Translations under genes and position numbers: made by a program
Shown here: one piece after another, positions 43,442 to 53,510 of the stretch
Numbering within the stretch: position 1 is the first letter of the stretch
How the letters are laid out: every line of letters begins with the position of its first letter
NCBI GenBank assembly: GCA_963746255.1
Contig: CAVVAJ010000001.1
Location: 496,001-560,000 of the forward strand
Origin: DAOVXM01 sp963746255
Lineage (GTDB): Bacteria > Chloroflexota > Anaerolineae > Anaerolineales > UBA4823
Direction: 5' to 3'
Length of the DNA: 64,000 nucleotides
Notes under the pieces: model-generated
The model's database searches: none
Told to the model about the DNA's origin: nothing
The model's input: the letters and a program-made list of their open reading frames with translations, nothing else

Positions 43442-45069
43442 TCACCTATTTGATACCAGCGGTAGATAGATCTTGCCTGTGGCTGGGAAAATCTGGATCA
43501 CGGTGGCGGCTGTATCTTGGCTAACAGCATTTGCAGCGCTGACAATCGCTGTGTAAGTGCCTGTAGCAGGGTAAATATGGGCGACAAGCGCTCCATAGCC
43601 GCTGGCGCCATCACCAAAATCCCATACATACTCCACGTCACTACCGCTCGCGATGCTTGCGGTCAGCTGTGTTATATCTCCCAATACTGTCGGGCTGTCA
43701 TTATCTGCGGATAAGCCGCTGATGGGTATGCTGGTAGGGATAATTTCGACCAGCGTGCTCGCGGAGGTGGAACTAACTGTATTGGTAGCGGTCACGATGG
43801 CAGTGAATGAACCAGTTGACGCATACACGTGTGAGGTTACCGCTCCGCTGCCGCCGCCCCCATCGCCGAAATCCCATTTATATTGCACATCACTGCCGCT
43901 CGTAATACTGGCAGATAGATAGGTGGCAGTGCCAAGTTCCGTAGGTCCATCGTTTACCGCGGCCAATCCCGTTATTGGGGTCGGGGTGGAGGAGCAAGCT
44001 TCAGCCACGGTTAAGCCCATGTCGCTGAACATGCACAATGTCACGGATCCCGGGCTGTAAATGGTTTCACCCCACGCTATACTGTATGTCATCAAAGCGT
44101 GATCGGTGGGGTTATAGCTTTCAGCGAGATGTGAGTAGCTCGATCCCGGCTGCCAACTAGCAGGGGCATAAAGGGGAACGCGGCTGCCACCATTGGCATT
44201 AATTGCACTTGGGCTGTTAAAATAGATGTCATTGCTGATCAGCGCGCTGCCCAAGGCAGCCGAATTGTTTGGGATGGACAGCAATGCGTCACCAACACCG
44301 TTTTCAGTGGAGAAGTCATAAATCATTGGATAGTCTAGCTGATCTGATGGATTTTCGTAGCCATAGCAGCCCACTCCCTCAATCCCATTACATTCAATCC
44401 CTCCGCTGCCGTCATCAACCCGCATCGAACCAAAGAACCCCAATCCGTGGCCGAGCTCGTGCAACACGACTGTAGCGAAGTTGATCTTATCATTAGGTGT
44501 AGTTTCCGTGCCAAAGTACCAGCTTGAATATGTGCTACTGAATTGGGCGACAATATCTGCTTCATGGGTGTTGAGATCGATACCCGCCAGCTTGTTGGCA
44601 GTTGCGACTGGGTACCACGTATTTTCCTGCGGTGCGTTCGAAAAGTTCATATAGATTTCCGTGGCCCCTGCACCTCCCAAAACACCGATCGGAAGTGGAT
44701 TGAATGTCGCATCGACTTCAATCGGGACCGGGGAACTGATCAGCGATTCCCAGATACTCGCTGCGAAAGCAAATGCGGCCTTAGCATCATCTGTCCAGCC
44801 CTGCTCATTGTAGTTCACTACAATGGTTGCTGAGCTGAACGCGGAAACGGCGCTTTCACCTCGCAGGTAAATTTGTGGCGGTGGAACGTAGCGCTGCCTA
44901 ACCTGTGGGTCAAGGCGGATCAATGCCACCGGTCCGGGCGCTGAACTCTGTTTGGGTTGGGACGAGGAGTTTTTGCCCCCGCAGATCCTGGGAACTGTAG
45001 CAGCAGAAGGATAATGATCACTATGCCAACACTACGGATTTTCCGGAGTATATCCGAGTTGACCATCAT
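43442..45069 (-). pseudogene. secreted PKD-domain metallopeptidase, frameshift after signal peptide
   Basis: ATG 45069 opens a signal peptide (SVGIVIIILLLLQFPGSAGA) that runs into a stop after a frameshift near 44950; the other frame carries the mature protein of about 495 residues. It has a zinc motif HELGHGLGFFGSM (HExxHxxGF, third ligand not obvious), a Cys pair (IECNGIEGVGCYG), two PKD domains (each with YxWDFGDG) and the C-terminal tail KIYLPLVSNR. The tail is typical of exported Chloroflexota proteins. Without the signal peptide the protease cannot be exported, so either it is recently broken or one base is wrong. No typical ribosome-binding site precedes the mature frame. Confidence 0.75.
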
Positions 45070-45130
45070 ATATTAAATGGGTCGAACGCTGGTAGAAAGT
45101 CAAACAATATTATTTTCCCCATATAATTCC

Positions 45131-45532
45131 TTACTCGAATCCCCACACGCCTGAAATTAGGATGATGTTGGCGTAAGGAGTGAATTAACCAGTCCGGATC
45201 ACCGGGCGGGAGACTTTTGTGCGTTGCTTAAAATCCGCATGTGAAATCTGAGCGATCTCAATACCTGCCAGAGATTGAACGACAAATTCATATATTGCTA
45301 GGCTGATGTCAAGCATCTCTTGAGCAACAACAGCTTTCTCAACGCACATTTCACTTAAAACAACCGATAACATTTCTTTGAAGGAGGGGATGCCTTTGGT
45401 TAATGCTAGATCAATACGCCGTGTATCCGAGGGAATGGGCAAGCCTGCATCGGCGATAACGATCTCATCCATGTGACCCAACCCGGCAATTAACTTTGAC
45501 ACCGCCGGGTTGATAACTGACCCTTTTTTCAT
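45131..45532 (-). pseudogene. rbsD: D-ribose pyranase RbsD, premature TAA near the C-terminus
   Basis: The frame from ATG 45532 (AGGAG) reads MKKGSVINPAVSKLIAGLGH, with the catalytic His20, then DEIVIADAGLPIPSDTRRID, as in RbsD/FucU mutarotases that convert ribopyranose to ribofuranose. At 45185-45187 a TAA replaces the Glu expected in VIRTG-E; beyond it the same frame continues FTPYANIILISGVWGFE to a natural stop at 45131. The cut-off part contains the conserved Y-A-N motif of the active site, so the short product should be inactive. A one-base change (GAA to TAA) explains it. No ribose kinase or transporter is adjacent. Confidence 0.8.
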
Positions 45533-45574
45533 CCCAAACTCCTCTTGATAATTTTTTCTTGTGGGGCAAGTCGA

Positions 45575-46273
45575 TCACATTCGAGCAAGGATCTCTTCTT
45601 TCTTTGCATCATATTCTGTTCGCGTAATTAAATCACTTTCCAACATCGCCTTAAGGTTCCGCAGCGTTTCTACCGCTTCGATACCTTCTTCAACTGGAGT
45701 ATCCGCTCCTGATGAATTCGATCTTGGCACCACGGCCATATCCAACACATCGGGTATCCCATCCTGATCCTCATCCCCTAACAAAGACATCAACTGTCTG
45801 TAGCGAGCCCGATCTGCCTCCGGTAGTTCATCAAGGTCCCGGTATAGCCGGCCGTTAGAATAAATCTGCTCATCCTCTAAGTCTCGATCACTTATCCCAT
45901 TAACTGGGCCCTCATTTATCCCCGCGATGGCAACCCTTTTATGGTTGTCAGGGTCATAACGTACGTCCAAGATCATGCCCGGGCGGTAAACGATCGGATC
46001 CAGGCGCGAGATATACGTGTGCGTCTTAATTTCATATGGTGGCAGCAAGCTCGGGCGAACTTGGAGCCGTAGCCCAATTTGGATATTGACCTGGTTGACG
46101 ATTAGTCCCGTACGCCAAACTTCAAGGATTTCCGCCTCCGCAGGGTGTCCATGTTCAAGCAGGGCTTGCTTCCTGACCTTTGCCAGCCAGATCCATCCAA
46201 AAACAGCTGCCACCACAGCAAAAATCAGCAGCATCGGCAGCAGTACGGTAAGACCGCTGAAAAATGTCTCCAT
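45575..46273 (-). CDS. membrane-anchored protein with Ca-binding loop and SHOCT domain
   Basis: A 232-residue protein. An N-terminal span (LLPMLLIFAVVAAVFGWIWL) is followed by a DUF3592-like beta domain that reads AEILEVWRTGLIVNQVNIQI and later PGMILDVRYDPDN. Near residue 175 is DEDQDGIPDVLD, a thrombospondin-type-3 calcium loop. The C-terminal LRNLKAMLESDLITRTEYDA with KKEEILARM is a SHOCT oligomerisation domain. Function unknown; the domain order suggests a cell-envelope assembly or signalling protein. Start ATG 46273 follows GGGAGG. Lies upstream of rbsD on the same strand with a 42-base gap. Confidence 0.75.
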   Translation of the reverse strand: METFFSGLTVLLPMLLIFAVVAAVFGWIWLAKVRKQALLEHGHPAEAEILEVWRTGLIVNQVNIQIGLRLQVRPSLLPPYEIKTHTYISRLDPIVYRPGMILDVRYDPDNHKRVAIAGINEGPVNGISDRDLEDEQIYSNGRLYRDLDELPEADRARYRQLMSLLGDEDQDGIPDVLDMAVVPRSNSSGADTPVEEGIEAVETLRNLKAMLESDLITRTEYDAKKEEILARM

Positions 46274-46397
46274 TGTCTCAACCTCCCAAAATATTCAGCC
46301 TATTTCAATTATCGGCACAAAGTATCCACCCTTCACAGGCATGAATATGCATGGTTATTGGATTAAATCAGGTGCATCCTCCGTACGGTTAATTGAA

Positions 46398-47000
46398 TTA
46401 TTCGACACTCGTATTTCCATAGTATGAATGTGTTGCCGCTTGCCATCGTTCGGGCGCATACTCCCAACCTAATCGCCGGCAAACCTCCCACCAAGGCGCC
46501 AGCACATCAGCTGATTTGATTAAGGGTACATACCCCATCTGCAGGTATATCTTTAATGCCGCCAATCGATAATGCTCAGTAAATAGATGGATATGGTTTA
46601 CTTTTGTACGGATGAAATGTACCGTCACTGCAGTTGCCAACGCTGTAGCCAGGCCTTGCCCCGAGTGGTTTGGATCTGTAACCAGCCAGGCAAGTTCACC
46701 TCCCCCAAAGTAAACATCTGACCAGATCGCCATGCAGCTAGCTGTAATCAATCCGCTAGTCTTCTCAACAGCAACATGCCATCCATCCGGCAGCATCCTT
46801 TTATGCCATGGCGCCAACATCCCGGTTTGCCATACCGGCCAACCTGGGATGGTCATTAATTCACACAACCGCCATTCATCCCCGGGTTGGAATGTACGTA
46901 TCTGATACCCAGCTGATAGATTGATATCGGGGACTGGACCGGATATACGTATGTCCGGCCAACCCATCAATAATTGTGGGAAATCATCCTGAGGTGTCAT
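46398..47000 (-). CDS. GNAT-family N-acetyltransferase
   Basis: A 200-residue protein with the GNAT acetyl-CoA motif A: ELAWLVTDPNHSGQGLATAL (x-x-G-Q-G-L-A pattern). It is followed by the YRLAALKIYLQMGYVPLIKS strand-helix that ends the fold. A Trp-rich N-terminal part (GWPVWQTGMLAPWHKRMLPD) is distinctive. Acceptor substrate unknown. The start ATG 47000 lacks a clear ribosome-binding site. Stands alone. Confidence 0.82.
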   Translation of the reverse strand: MTPQDDFPQLLMGWPDIRISGPVPDINLSAGYQIRTFQPGDEWRLCELMTIPGWPVWQTGMLAPWHKRMLPDGWHVAVEKTSGLITASCMAIWSDVYFGGGELAWLVTDPNHSGQGLATALATAVTVHFIRTKVNHIHLFTEHYRLAALKIYLQMGYVPLIKSADVLAPWWEVCRRLGWEYAPERWQAATHSYYGNTSVE

Positions 47001-47149
47001 AGAAGCGTCTAATTACTACAAATCACGCGCAAGCGATTTTCGAACTAGTCACAGCATCAATTTCTAAGCTGACCTATAGTGTACTTAATATTTTCTGTGT
47101 TCTCGCGTAGATAAAATAAGCCAACCTTGAGACAAAACTCTTACTTAGC

Positions 47150-49138
47150 TTACTCGAGTGAGTACAGATAATATGCTCCACCAAAATCAACCGGATCAGG
47201 TAGTTTAGCAAATACTTCTTCCAAAGCTTCCCAATCAGCATCAGAGTACCGATCATCTTCGCGGCGGATAAAATCAGCCCCTGATCGATGCAAGAGTACA
47301 TGTGTATAACTCTCTGATTTCCAGCTCTCAGTAATATCTTGTGATTTACCATATAAGTAACGATCGTGGATCCATCTATCTAATATCTCATCAGGGGTGC
47401 ACTTTGGTAAACAATACAAACTTCTGGGCTCCCATAACATCAAGACAGAAGCATCATCAGGAAGTTCATTAATTGCCTCCATCGCTGGTCCATACCACCC
47501 TAAGTTGTTATTTATATATTCTTGTCTTGTTTGGAGACCAAAGATCTCTTCGAGTGAATTCTGTTTTATTAAATCATTAGTAATCTGAAACACATTGAGG
47601 GCTAATACTAAAATAATTAACACCCCTACGACGCGGTTGAATCTGATACCCTTCCATTGCCAGTTTTCAATTACTTGATAACCCGCACCGGCCAAAATCG
47701 CTGCTGCTGGAAACATGGAGAAGTACAAACGCGATTGAATCAAATATTCTGAAAACCGACTTGCAATAGCCCATACAAACAATCCAGTTATTACGATAAA
47801 TCCAGATAATTTCAATGCGTCTTTTTGTGCTCTTGGGCGTGAACGCCATCCCATCCACGAGAGAAATCCTAATCCTAAAAGCAAAGGTCCAATTGAAGCA
47901 CTGTATCCTGGTGCGCCTTCAATACCATTTATCACAGCATGAAGTGGTAGCAAAAGAATTTCTCGCCAATTTCCCCACGGCTGAATTCCTTGATAGAAAT
48001 CCAGGCGGAATTGGTCCATAGCACCACTTGGCATAAGAAATGGGTACATAGGATTACCAGTGGCGATTAGATTTTTCACTAACCAGGGAGAAAATACTGC
48101 CCCTGCAACTAATAGATATAACAATAGATCTCGTAATTTGTTTCCTTTGTTCTTCAATGGATTAATCAGCGATATTAAAGTTACTCCGCTGATTAGCAAG
48201 ACCCCAGCTGTATACTTTGTCCCCAACGCAAAACCTGTAAAAATTCCAGCCAGTACGATGAATTTCCGAGAACCTGATTGATACCATAAATCCATGGCTA
48301 CTATGAATGCAATTCCAAATAACATAGTCAACCAATCAACATACCCCCACCCGAGTGATGAAGCAATTGTGGAGCCTGTTAAAAGACTAGCGATACTTGC
48401 CCATCCTGGACCAGTGCCAAACTTTTCTTTTGTGTATCCAAAAATTCCCACCAAGCAAATTACGCCTATCAACCATCCAACGACAACTGCTGAAGATAAT
48501 CCCGCACTTTGCTGTGCAAGCAGGTAGATCATCTCTCCGAGCCACGGCATTCCCCAAAACATGTTCGACTCTGCATAGATAATTCTTCCAGCTTCAGAAA
48601 ATATTTCCCCCAATGATTGGTGATAGACTAGAGCATCAAATTTAACCGGAGGTGCAAGAGCAGTAAACAAGGTTAATACTGCAACTATTGATACCAAGAA
48701 GGCTAGCGAATGCTTGAATATACGAAAGTTTTGCCCAAATATATCCGGCTTATTCAACAAACTGCACCAGGAAATGACTGAGTGACGTAAAGCAATCCCT
48801 AACATGAGTACCGGAATCCCTATTATGTACCATCCAGCCCCTATGAGCGAACCTAATATTAGGATAAGAATACTAATGCACCCTATCCCAAGAGCTGCTT
48901 GAATAGCCCACGCCGCCAACGGTGGGGTTGGCAGTTCCCCCAAAATTCGATTCCCAGTTCCGCCAGCCACTGCGATAATCACGATCCCGACAAGAACTTG
49001 CCAAAATACTTGTATTATTGAAATGGCCTGAACTGGGGAGAAAGGCTTATGGTAGATAAAGTACATCAATACGATGGAAATCAACCATATCAAGCCTATG
49101 ATTCTCAAAGCTAATATGCTGCGGCTTTTATCCTTCAT
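47150..49138 (-). CDS. GT39-like membrane glycosyltransferase / mannosyltransferase
   Basis: A 662-residue protein with about 12 spans in the N-terminal 530 residues and a soluble C-terminal part, the plan of GT-C fold dolichyl/undecaprenyl-phosphate sugar transferases (ArnT/PMT type). The first large external loop reads APPVKFDALVYHQSLGEIFS, with the acidic residues usual in GT-C catalytic loops. The C-terminal soluble domain begins near ALNVFQITNDLIK and includes MLWEPRSLYCLP. It should move a sugar from a lipid carrier to an acceptor outside the membrane. The coding region is more AT-rich than its neighbours. Start has only a weak ribosome-binding site. Confidence 0.78.
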   Translation of the reverse strand: MKDKSRSILALRIIGLIWLISIVLMYFIYHKPFSPVQAISIIQVFWQVLVGIVIIAVAGGTGNRILGELPTPPLAAWAIQAALGIGCISILILILGSLIGAGWYIIGIPVLMLGIALRHSVISWCSLLNKPDIFGQNFRIFKHSLAFLVSIVAVLTLFTALAPPVKFDALVYHQSLGEIFSEAGRIIYAESNMFWGMPWLGEMIYLLAQQSAGLSSAVVVGWLIGVICLVGIFGYTKEKFGTGPGWASIASLLTGSTIASSLGWGYVDWLTMLFGIAFIVAMDLWYQSGSRKFIVLAGIFTGFALGTKYTAGVLLISGVTLISLINPLKNKGNKLRDLLLYLLVAGAVFSPWLVKNLIATGNPMYPFLMPSGAMDQFRLDFYQGIQPWGNWREILLLPLHAVINGIEGAPGYSASIGPLLLGLGFLSWMGWRSRPRAQKDALKLSGFIVITGLFVWAIASRFSEYLIQSRLYFSMFPAAAILAGAGYQVIENWQWKGIRFNRVVGVLIILVLALNVFQITNDLIKQNSLEEIFGLQTRQEYINNNLGWYGPAMEAINELPDDASVLMLWEPRSLYCLPKCTPDEILDRWIHDRYLYGKSQDITESWKSESYTHVLLHRSGADFIRREDDRYSDADWEALEEVFAKLPDPVDFGGAYYLYSLE

Positions 49139-49576
49139 ATTCTTGACAATTCATGCCATCGTTTATTCTGAGAATCCTGAGCATTGTTAAGGATGAAAGT
49201 ATCATTCGATTTCCGAGTTACTACGCCCTGGACTAAGCCTCAAATGTTCTGTCTTCCTCAATTCTCGCTTAACAATCCAAATTGACGGAACACTAATAAC
49301 GGCAATTTGATTATCTTGTGCCCAATGAAAGACGTATTTAAAAGTGCTTACTCCACAGCTATCACAACTTCCACGATCTAGTTGCTTAATCCGCTCGCCC
49401 TTGATGGGAGAATGATAACAGTGAGACAATCAATGATTTCACTATCTTAGTTATATGTGTTGGTAAAGCCACAAGAACCAGGGCACATCCTTACTATTAG
49501 AATATATTACAAGCAAGGATACAAGATTTGTTCCGATATTTATCGGTTTCAATCCACACATTGTATAGATCGAGAC
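49139..49576. other. intergenic region with one doubtful small frame
   Basis: 438 bases between the GT39-like and methyltransferase genes. A minus-strand frame at 49202-49429 (75 codons, with CDSCGVSTFKYVFHWAQ) has no clear start signal or family; it could be a fragment of a sugar-transfer or polysaccharide gene. No hairpin or repeat noted. Confidence 0.4.
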
Positions 49577-50335
49577 TCACTTTTTCGCCACGACGACCAA
49601 TCGATTGGCATTGGTATCGTATGGTGCACCGGCTAAATCGCCATAAATCTGCACCTCCCGAAAGCCGTACGCAGTTAGCATCCCTCGTAGTTCAACCGCC
49701 GAATAAACCCAATGGGAAATTTTCACCTCGTAGCGTTCATCTTCACTGATCAGGATCCAGCGGTTCTCTACCCAGCTCCAATCCCGGCTGATACTCCGCT
49801 CCTCTAAGAAATAATACTCACCAACCTGCTGCCAGCCACGCTCAAGGAAGATACGGGCAAGAATCTCTTTTCCCATCATTTCCATAACCAGAACACCGGG
49901 CGATTTTAGGGCTTTATTTATTTTCAAAAGCACTTGCTCATTCTCAGCCGGATTTTCAAAATATCCGAAAGTGGTGAACAGAGAAAGGGCAGCATCGAAT
50001 TTTTCGTTGCGTTGAAAATCACGCATATCAGCCTGCAGAAATTCAATACCTAAACCCTCTGCTTCTGCTTGCTTTCATGCTTCCTGTAAATATAGCTGGG
50101 TACGGTCCACTCCGGTCACGTTAAAACCACGTCTTGCGAGCTCGAGCGAGTGCCTTCCCACACCACAGCCCATATCCAAAACCGTCCCACCTGCAATACC
50201 TGTCAAACTTAGTACCGCTTCAACATCTCTATGGGCAGCTTCTAACCTTGATGGAGGAAAAAGCACCGGCGCCATCTTAATCCAAAAGACATCGTCATCG
50301 TGCCACTTCACCATATCGCATCCTCTACCCCGCAA
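49577..50335 (-). pseudogene. SAM-dependent methyltransferase with in-frame TGA
   Basis: A 252-codon frame from ATG 50335. SAM motif I is TVLDMGCGVGRHSLELARRG, then VTGVDRTQLYLQEA, then TGA at about 50073, then in the same frame KQAEAEGLGIEFLQADMRDF, FDAALSLFTTFGYFEN and LVMEMMGKEILARIF. So a single nonsense codon interrupts an otherwise complete class I methyltransferase. The residue there is variable in the family (often Arg; CGA to TGA would explain it), so selenocysteine is not likely. Acceptor unknown. It is divergent from the broken glycosyltransferase gene. Confidence 0.8.
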
Positions 50336-50481
50336 TCAACCGTGACAAACCTGCCAATGGAAAACGTATTCTCAGCGTACTCGCAATTATTATAAGCCTA
50401 TCATCAATTCTATATTCTGCAAACCCAGCACACCTGAAAAACACCTATAATATGATCTGGTTTTCTGAAGGATAAACGCGG

Positions 50482-51710
50482 ATGGATATTTCTTTCATTG
50501 CTCTATGATCACACGGTGATGTACAACCTTATTCTTTATTAGGTAAAAGCCTGGTTGCTGCAGGGCATCGCGTCTCGTTTATCACCACGGAGAACTTTAC
50601 ACCCTTACTCGATGCGTATGGCCTGGAACCTGAGCCGCTGCCAGGTGACGCAGAACGGATCGTTAGGGATGCAGGTGCCAACATGGCGGCCTTATCCCAA
50701 GCGTTCAGCCGTATTGCAGCTGGAATCATCGATCGCGCTGAGCGGATCGTCCCGACTCTCGCTGAAGCGGACCTCATAATCAACCAACTGCCATTGGGCG
50801 CCTACGGGCTTGACATCGCTGAGAAATTCGGCAATCCTATGTGGCTGGCAGGAACGATACCTTTGGTCCCCAGCTCTGCATTCCCCATGATGGGCTGGGC
50901 GGCTGCTTTAGCACACCTTCCGGGCTACAACCGAGCAAGTTATCGCATCTCTGAACTGATGGGTTTTATACTGCTCAAACCGAATCTCCAGCGCTGGCGG
51001 AGCGACGTTCTCGGTCTGCCGAAACATATATTTCAAAGCTATATCCACCAGTTGCATAAGGTGCCCGCACTGCATGGTTTCAGCCGGCACGTTGTCCCAC
51101 CACCACCAGACTGGCCTCCACAGGTATTCAATACCGGCGATTGGTTTGAGCTGCATCCTAAATGTCAGCCGCCGGACGAATTGATGCACTTCATCAGTAG
51201 TGGATCGCCGCCAATTTTTATTGGATTCGGGAGTATGCCCATAGCTTCTCCTCAAGACACAACCTAGATGATATTGCGTGCATTGGAGCAAGCCGGGCAG
51301 CGAGCGATCTTGCATGCGGGATGGGGCTCTCTCGGAATGACGTCACTGCCCGATTGCGTTTATACGATGAATACGCGCCATATGATTGGCTCTTCCCGCG
51401 TATGGCCGCCCTGGTTCACCATGGCGGATCGGGTAAAATTGCCGTGGGTTTACGCAGCGGTTTCCCAGCACTGGTGGTACCATTTCTGTTTGACCAGCAA
51501 TTCTGTGGTCAGCGGATCGCCGATCTAGGGGCTGGTCCATGCCCCATTCCTTTCAATAAACTGACTTCCCATATCATAACAGATGCAATCCGAACTATGA
51601 TACACGACACTGATATGCGAGCGCGATTTACCCGCATGGGGATAAAATTGCGCAACGAGGATGGACTGTATGCAGCCGTTAACTTGATCACCCAATATCA
51701 CGTGCCATGA
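50482..51710 (+). pseudogene. UGT-type (GT1) glycosyltransferase, multiply broken
   Basis: From ATG 50482 the frame reads MDISFIAL, TGA, then SHGDVQPYSLLGKSLVAAGH, the N-terminal G-S-x-G-D-x-x-P motif of GT1 enzymes with the Gly codon turned to TGA. It continues through PPIFIGFGSMPI, hits TAG at 51265 (Glu expected) and then loses one base near 51369; the third part reads YDWLFPRMAALVHHGGSGKI, the sugar-nucleotide-binding H-G-G-x-G-T-like motif, to the end. Two nonsense codons and one frameshift make it non-functional. Intact relatives glycosylate sterols, macrolides or flavonoids. Confidence 0.85.
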
Positions 51711-52224
51711 CGTAATCATTCTGCACGTCATCCCCCAACACGAATTCCATATTGCCGACGATCTCAAACCCCCACCGGTAGTAAAACCGGATTGCTGCCT
51801 CATTCCGCTCCCAAACCCCCAACCACATCGTATCACCCCCAAACTGCCGTGCGGTTTCCATACAGGCGGACATTAACTGCGAACCATAACCCATGCTGCT
51901 GTAGGCTAAATCTATATAGATCCGGGCAAGTTCGACTGGTTTACGTCCCGGCACTGATGCTGGCGCTTGGCTCAAGCACACCTTTGCATAACCAATTACC
52001 TGTTCCGCCAGCATTACAAGCAAATAATCAGTATCTGCCGAATTCAGATCGGTGCTGATCTCCGCTTGGTTAAAACTCTTCTCCAGATATACCTGTATAT
52101 CTTCAGGACGGTTGAAAGCACCAAAAGATGCGTTAAACATGCGCGCACCCATTTCAGCCAATAATTGAGCATCATCTAACCTCGCTTGCCGGATATGGAT
52201 CTTCAACCGTCGCTGATCACTCAT
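51688..52224 (-). CDS. GNAT-family N-acetyltransferase (RimI/PaiA-like)
   Basis: A 178-residue acetyltransferase. RIYIDLAYSSMGYGSQLMSA contains motif A (S-x-G-Y-G), and ERNEAAIRFYYRWGFEIVGN is the usual C-terminal strand. The N-terminal FNASFGAFNRPEDIQVYLEK resembles PaiA/YkkB-type polyamine or antibiotic acetyltransferases. Start ATG 52224 is chosen (MSDQRRLKIHIRQA) with GAGGCG upstream, although an ATG at 52251 is in frame. It overlaps the end of the broken glycosyltransferase on the other strand by 23 bases. Confidence 0.85.
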   Translation of the reverse strand: MSDQRRLKIHIRQARLDDAQLLAEMGARMFNASFGAFNRPEDIQVYLEKSFNQAEISTDLNSADTDYLLVMLAEQVIGYAKVCLSQAPASVPGRKPVELARIYIDLAYSSMGYGSQLMSACMETARQFGGDTMWLGVWERNEAAIRFYYRWGFEIVGNMEFVLGDDVQNDYVMARDIG

Positions 52225-52334
52225 TAGTATTCGCCTCGATGTGCTTGGCATATCTTTCTTTTTGCCAATGATTGTAGCAGAACACCCTTTCCATTAAATC
52301 ATATTCTTACTGTCCCGACGTTACACAAACATGA

Positions 52335-52362
52335 AAACCGCTCCATTGTTGGGGAGCGGTTT
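52335..52362 (-). terminator. terminator of the HdeD-like gene
   Basis: A perfect 10-bp stem (AAACCGCTCC at 52335-52344 with GGAGCGGTTT at 52353-52362) and eight-base loop, followed on the minus strand by TTTTC. It lies 62 bases past the stop of the HdeD-like gene. Confidence 0.7.
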
Positions 52363-52423
52363 CGTGGAACATTTAATATATTCAGCTTTTTTTCAGGTCA
52401 GAGGTAGTAGAAAGGGGTCACAT

Positions 52424-52927
52424 TCACTTCTTCATGAAAGAGAAAACAACTCCCACAATACCCTGAACAACCAGCAATAGCGCTGTCAACCAAATTAGCC
52501 ACTGACCTCCTATCGCAGCGTTGAAGATCAAAAGCAAACCGATAACAAGGCTGATTGCCCCGAAAATGCCCGCCCCCCAGCCTTCTCCCTGGAAAGCTCC
52601 GATGAGGGCCGCGATTCCGATCAAGATACCGAAGAGCCCCAACAAAAGTGCGACAACCGCTGGTACGGCGACTGTGCTGGCAACCGGGTTGCTGAAAACC
52701 AGCAAACCGGCGGCAATACCAATCACACCACCGAACAGCTTCCAACCCCAACTTGATTTATCAATGAAAATCGAAAGCAAGGTGAAGATTCCCTGGATAA
52801 ACCAGGACAAACCTAGCAGCAGCATTACTAGTGATAACGCAGCAGTGGTTTGTGTAAATAACAGGATACCGAAAACGAGGGATACTATCCCCCCAAACAA
52901 CATTACATATCGATCATTATTTTCCAT
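52424..52927 (-). CDS. HdeD-family (DUF308) membrane protein
   Basis: A 167-residue protein with six short spans in three Gly-rich repeats, for example LFGGIVSLVFGILLFTQTTA, LFGGVIGIAAGLLVFSNPVA and IFGAISLVIGLLLIFNAAIG, the DUF308 repeat of HdeD acid-resistance proteins. Start ATG 52927 (MENNDRYVML) follows AGGAG by seven bases. The last gene of a short minus-strand set with the two membrane-protein genes that follow to the right. Function unclear outside E. coli. Confidence 0.88.
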   Translation of the reverse strand: MENNDRYVMLFGGIVSLVFGILLFTQTTAALSLVMLLLGLSWFIQGIFTLLSIFIDKSSWGWKLFGGVIGIAAGLLVFSNPVASTVAVPAVVALLLGLFGILIGIAALIGAFQGEGWGAGIFGAISLVIGLLLIFNAAIGGQWLIWLTALLLVVQGIVGVVFSFMKK

Positions 52928-53010
52928 TGGACATTCTCCTAGTATGATTTGGATTAATAGTCTGTTACCGTTATTGTTAACCCTTTTCTGTTCAAAAAGT
53001 GACGCATAAA

Positions 53011-53478
53011 TCAATCATGATTATCAGAATCAATCACCCGGGCCATGATCTTATCCCAGTACAAGTAAATCAGGCTCCCCATGAGCAGCCAGAAGCAGAT
53101 CGCAACTATATAGCCGACCACCGGGTCAATCAAAAAAGCCAACCAAATCAAGCTGAATAAAGCCAAGTATTCCAGTACGATATACGGGATATGGGTCCGG
53201 GGTTGGGATCGAAAATCGACCTTCAGGATATAGTCCAGCAGCAGCTCAATGAGCATGTACAGGAAGATGAATATGAAACTGATCGTAACACCCTCATTTC
53301 GCTCCCCACGCAAGTAAGTAGCAAATACCGCGGCTAATGGCAATGCCAGGCATAGCCAGCTGATCCCAAAAATCCGCACCAGCCTTTCTTTTTCATGCTT
53401 CTGAGCGACGAAAATACCAGCTATCAGCAGGTTAAATAGCACGGCACTGATGGTAAAGATAAGATCAATATTGTCCAT
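53011..53478 (-). CDS. four-span membrane protein, unknown
   Basis: A 155-residue protein with about four spans: DLIFTISAVLFNLLIAGIFV, WLCLALPLAAVFATYL, a helix with FIFIFLYMLIELLLDYIL, and AFLIDPVVGYIVAICFWLLM. ATG 53478 follows GGGAGG. I know it only as a type of small uncharacterised membrane protein. It sits between the HdeD-like gene (83-base gap) and the broken membrane gene at 53511 (32-base gap), so a three-gene transcript is possible. Confidence 0.7.
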   Translation of the reverse strand: MDNIDLIFTISAVLFNLLIAGIFVAQKHEKERLVRIFGISWLCLALPLAAVFATYLRGERNEGVTISFIFIFLYMLIELLLDYILKVDFRSQPRTHIPYIVLEYLALFSLIWLAFLIDPVVGYIVAICFWLLMGSLIYLYWDKIMARVIDSDNHD

Positions 53479-53510
53479 TGTGATACTACCCTCCCTGATG
53501 GTGATTATGT

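Noticed and set aside
49577..50335. Selenocysteine at the UGA in the methyltransferase
   Set aside because: The site is not a redox or metal-binding position and the family does not carry a conserved Cys there; a CGA-to-TGA change is simpler.
37973..51267. UGA as a sense codon throughout the genome
   Set aside because: Many intact genes in the window end with TGA at the normal place (for example the MFS, padR, OmpR and ybbA-like genes), and TAA and TAG also interrupt genes, so a global reassignment does not fit.
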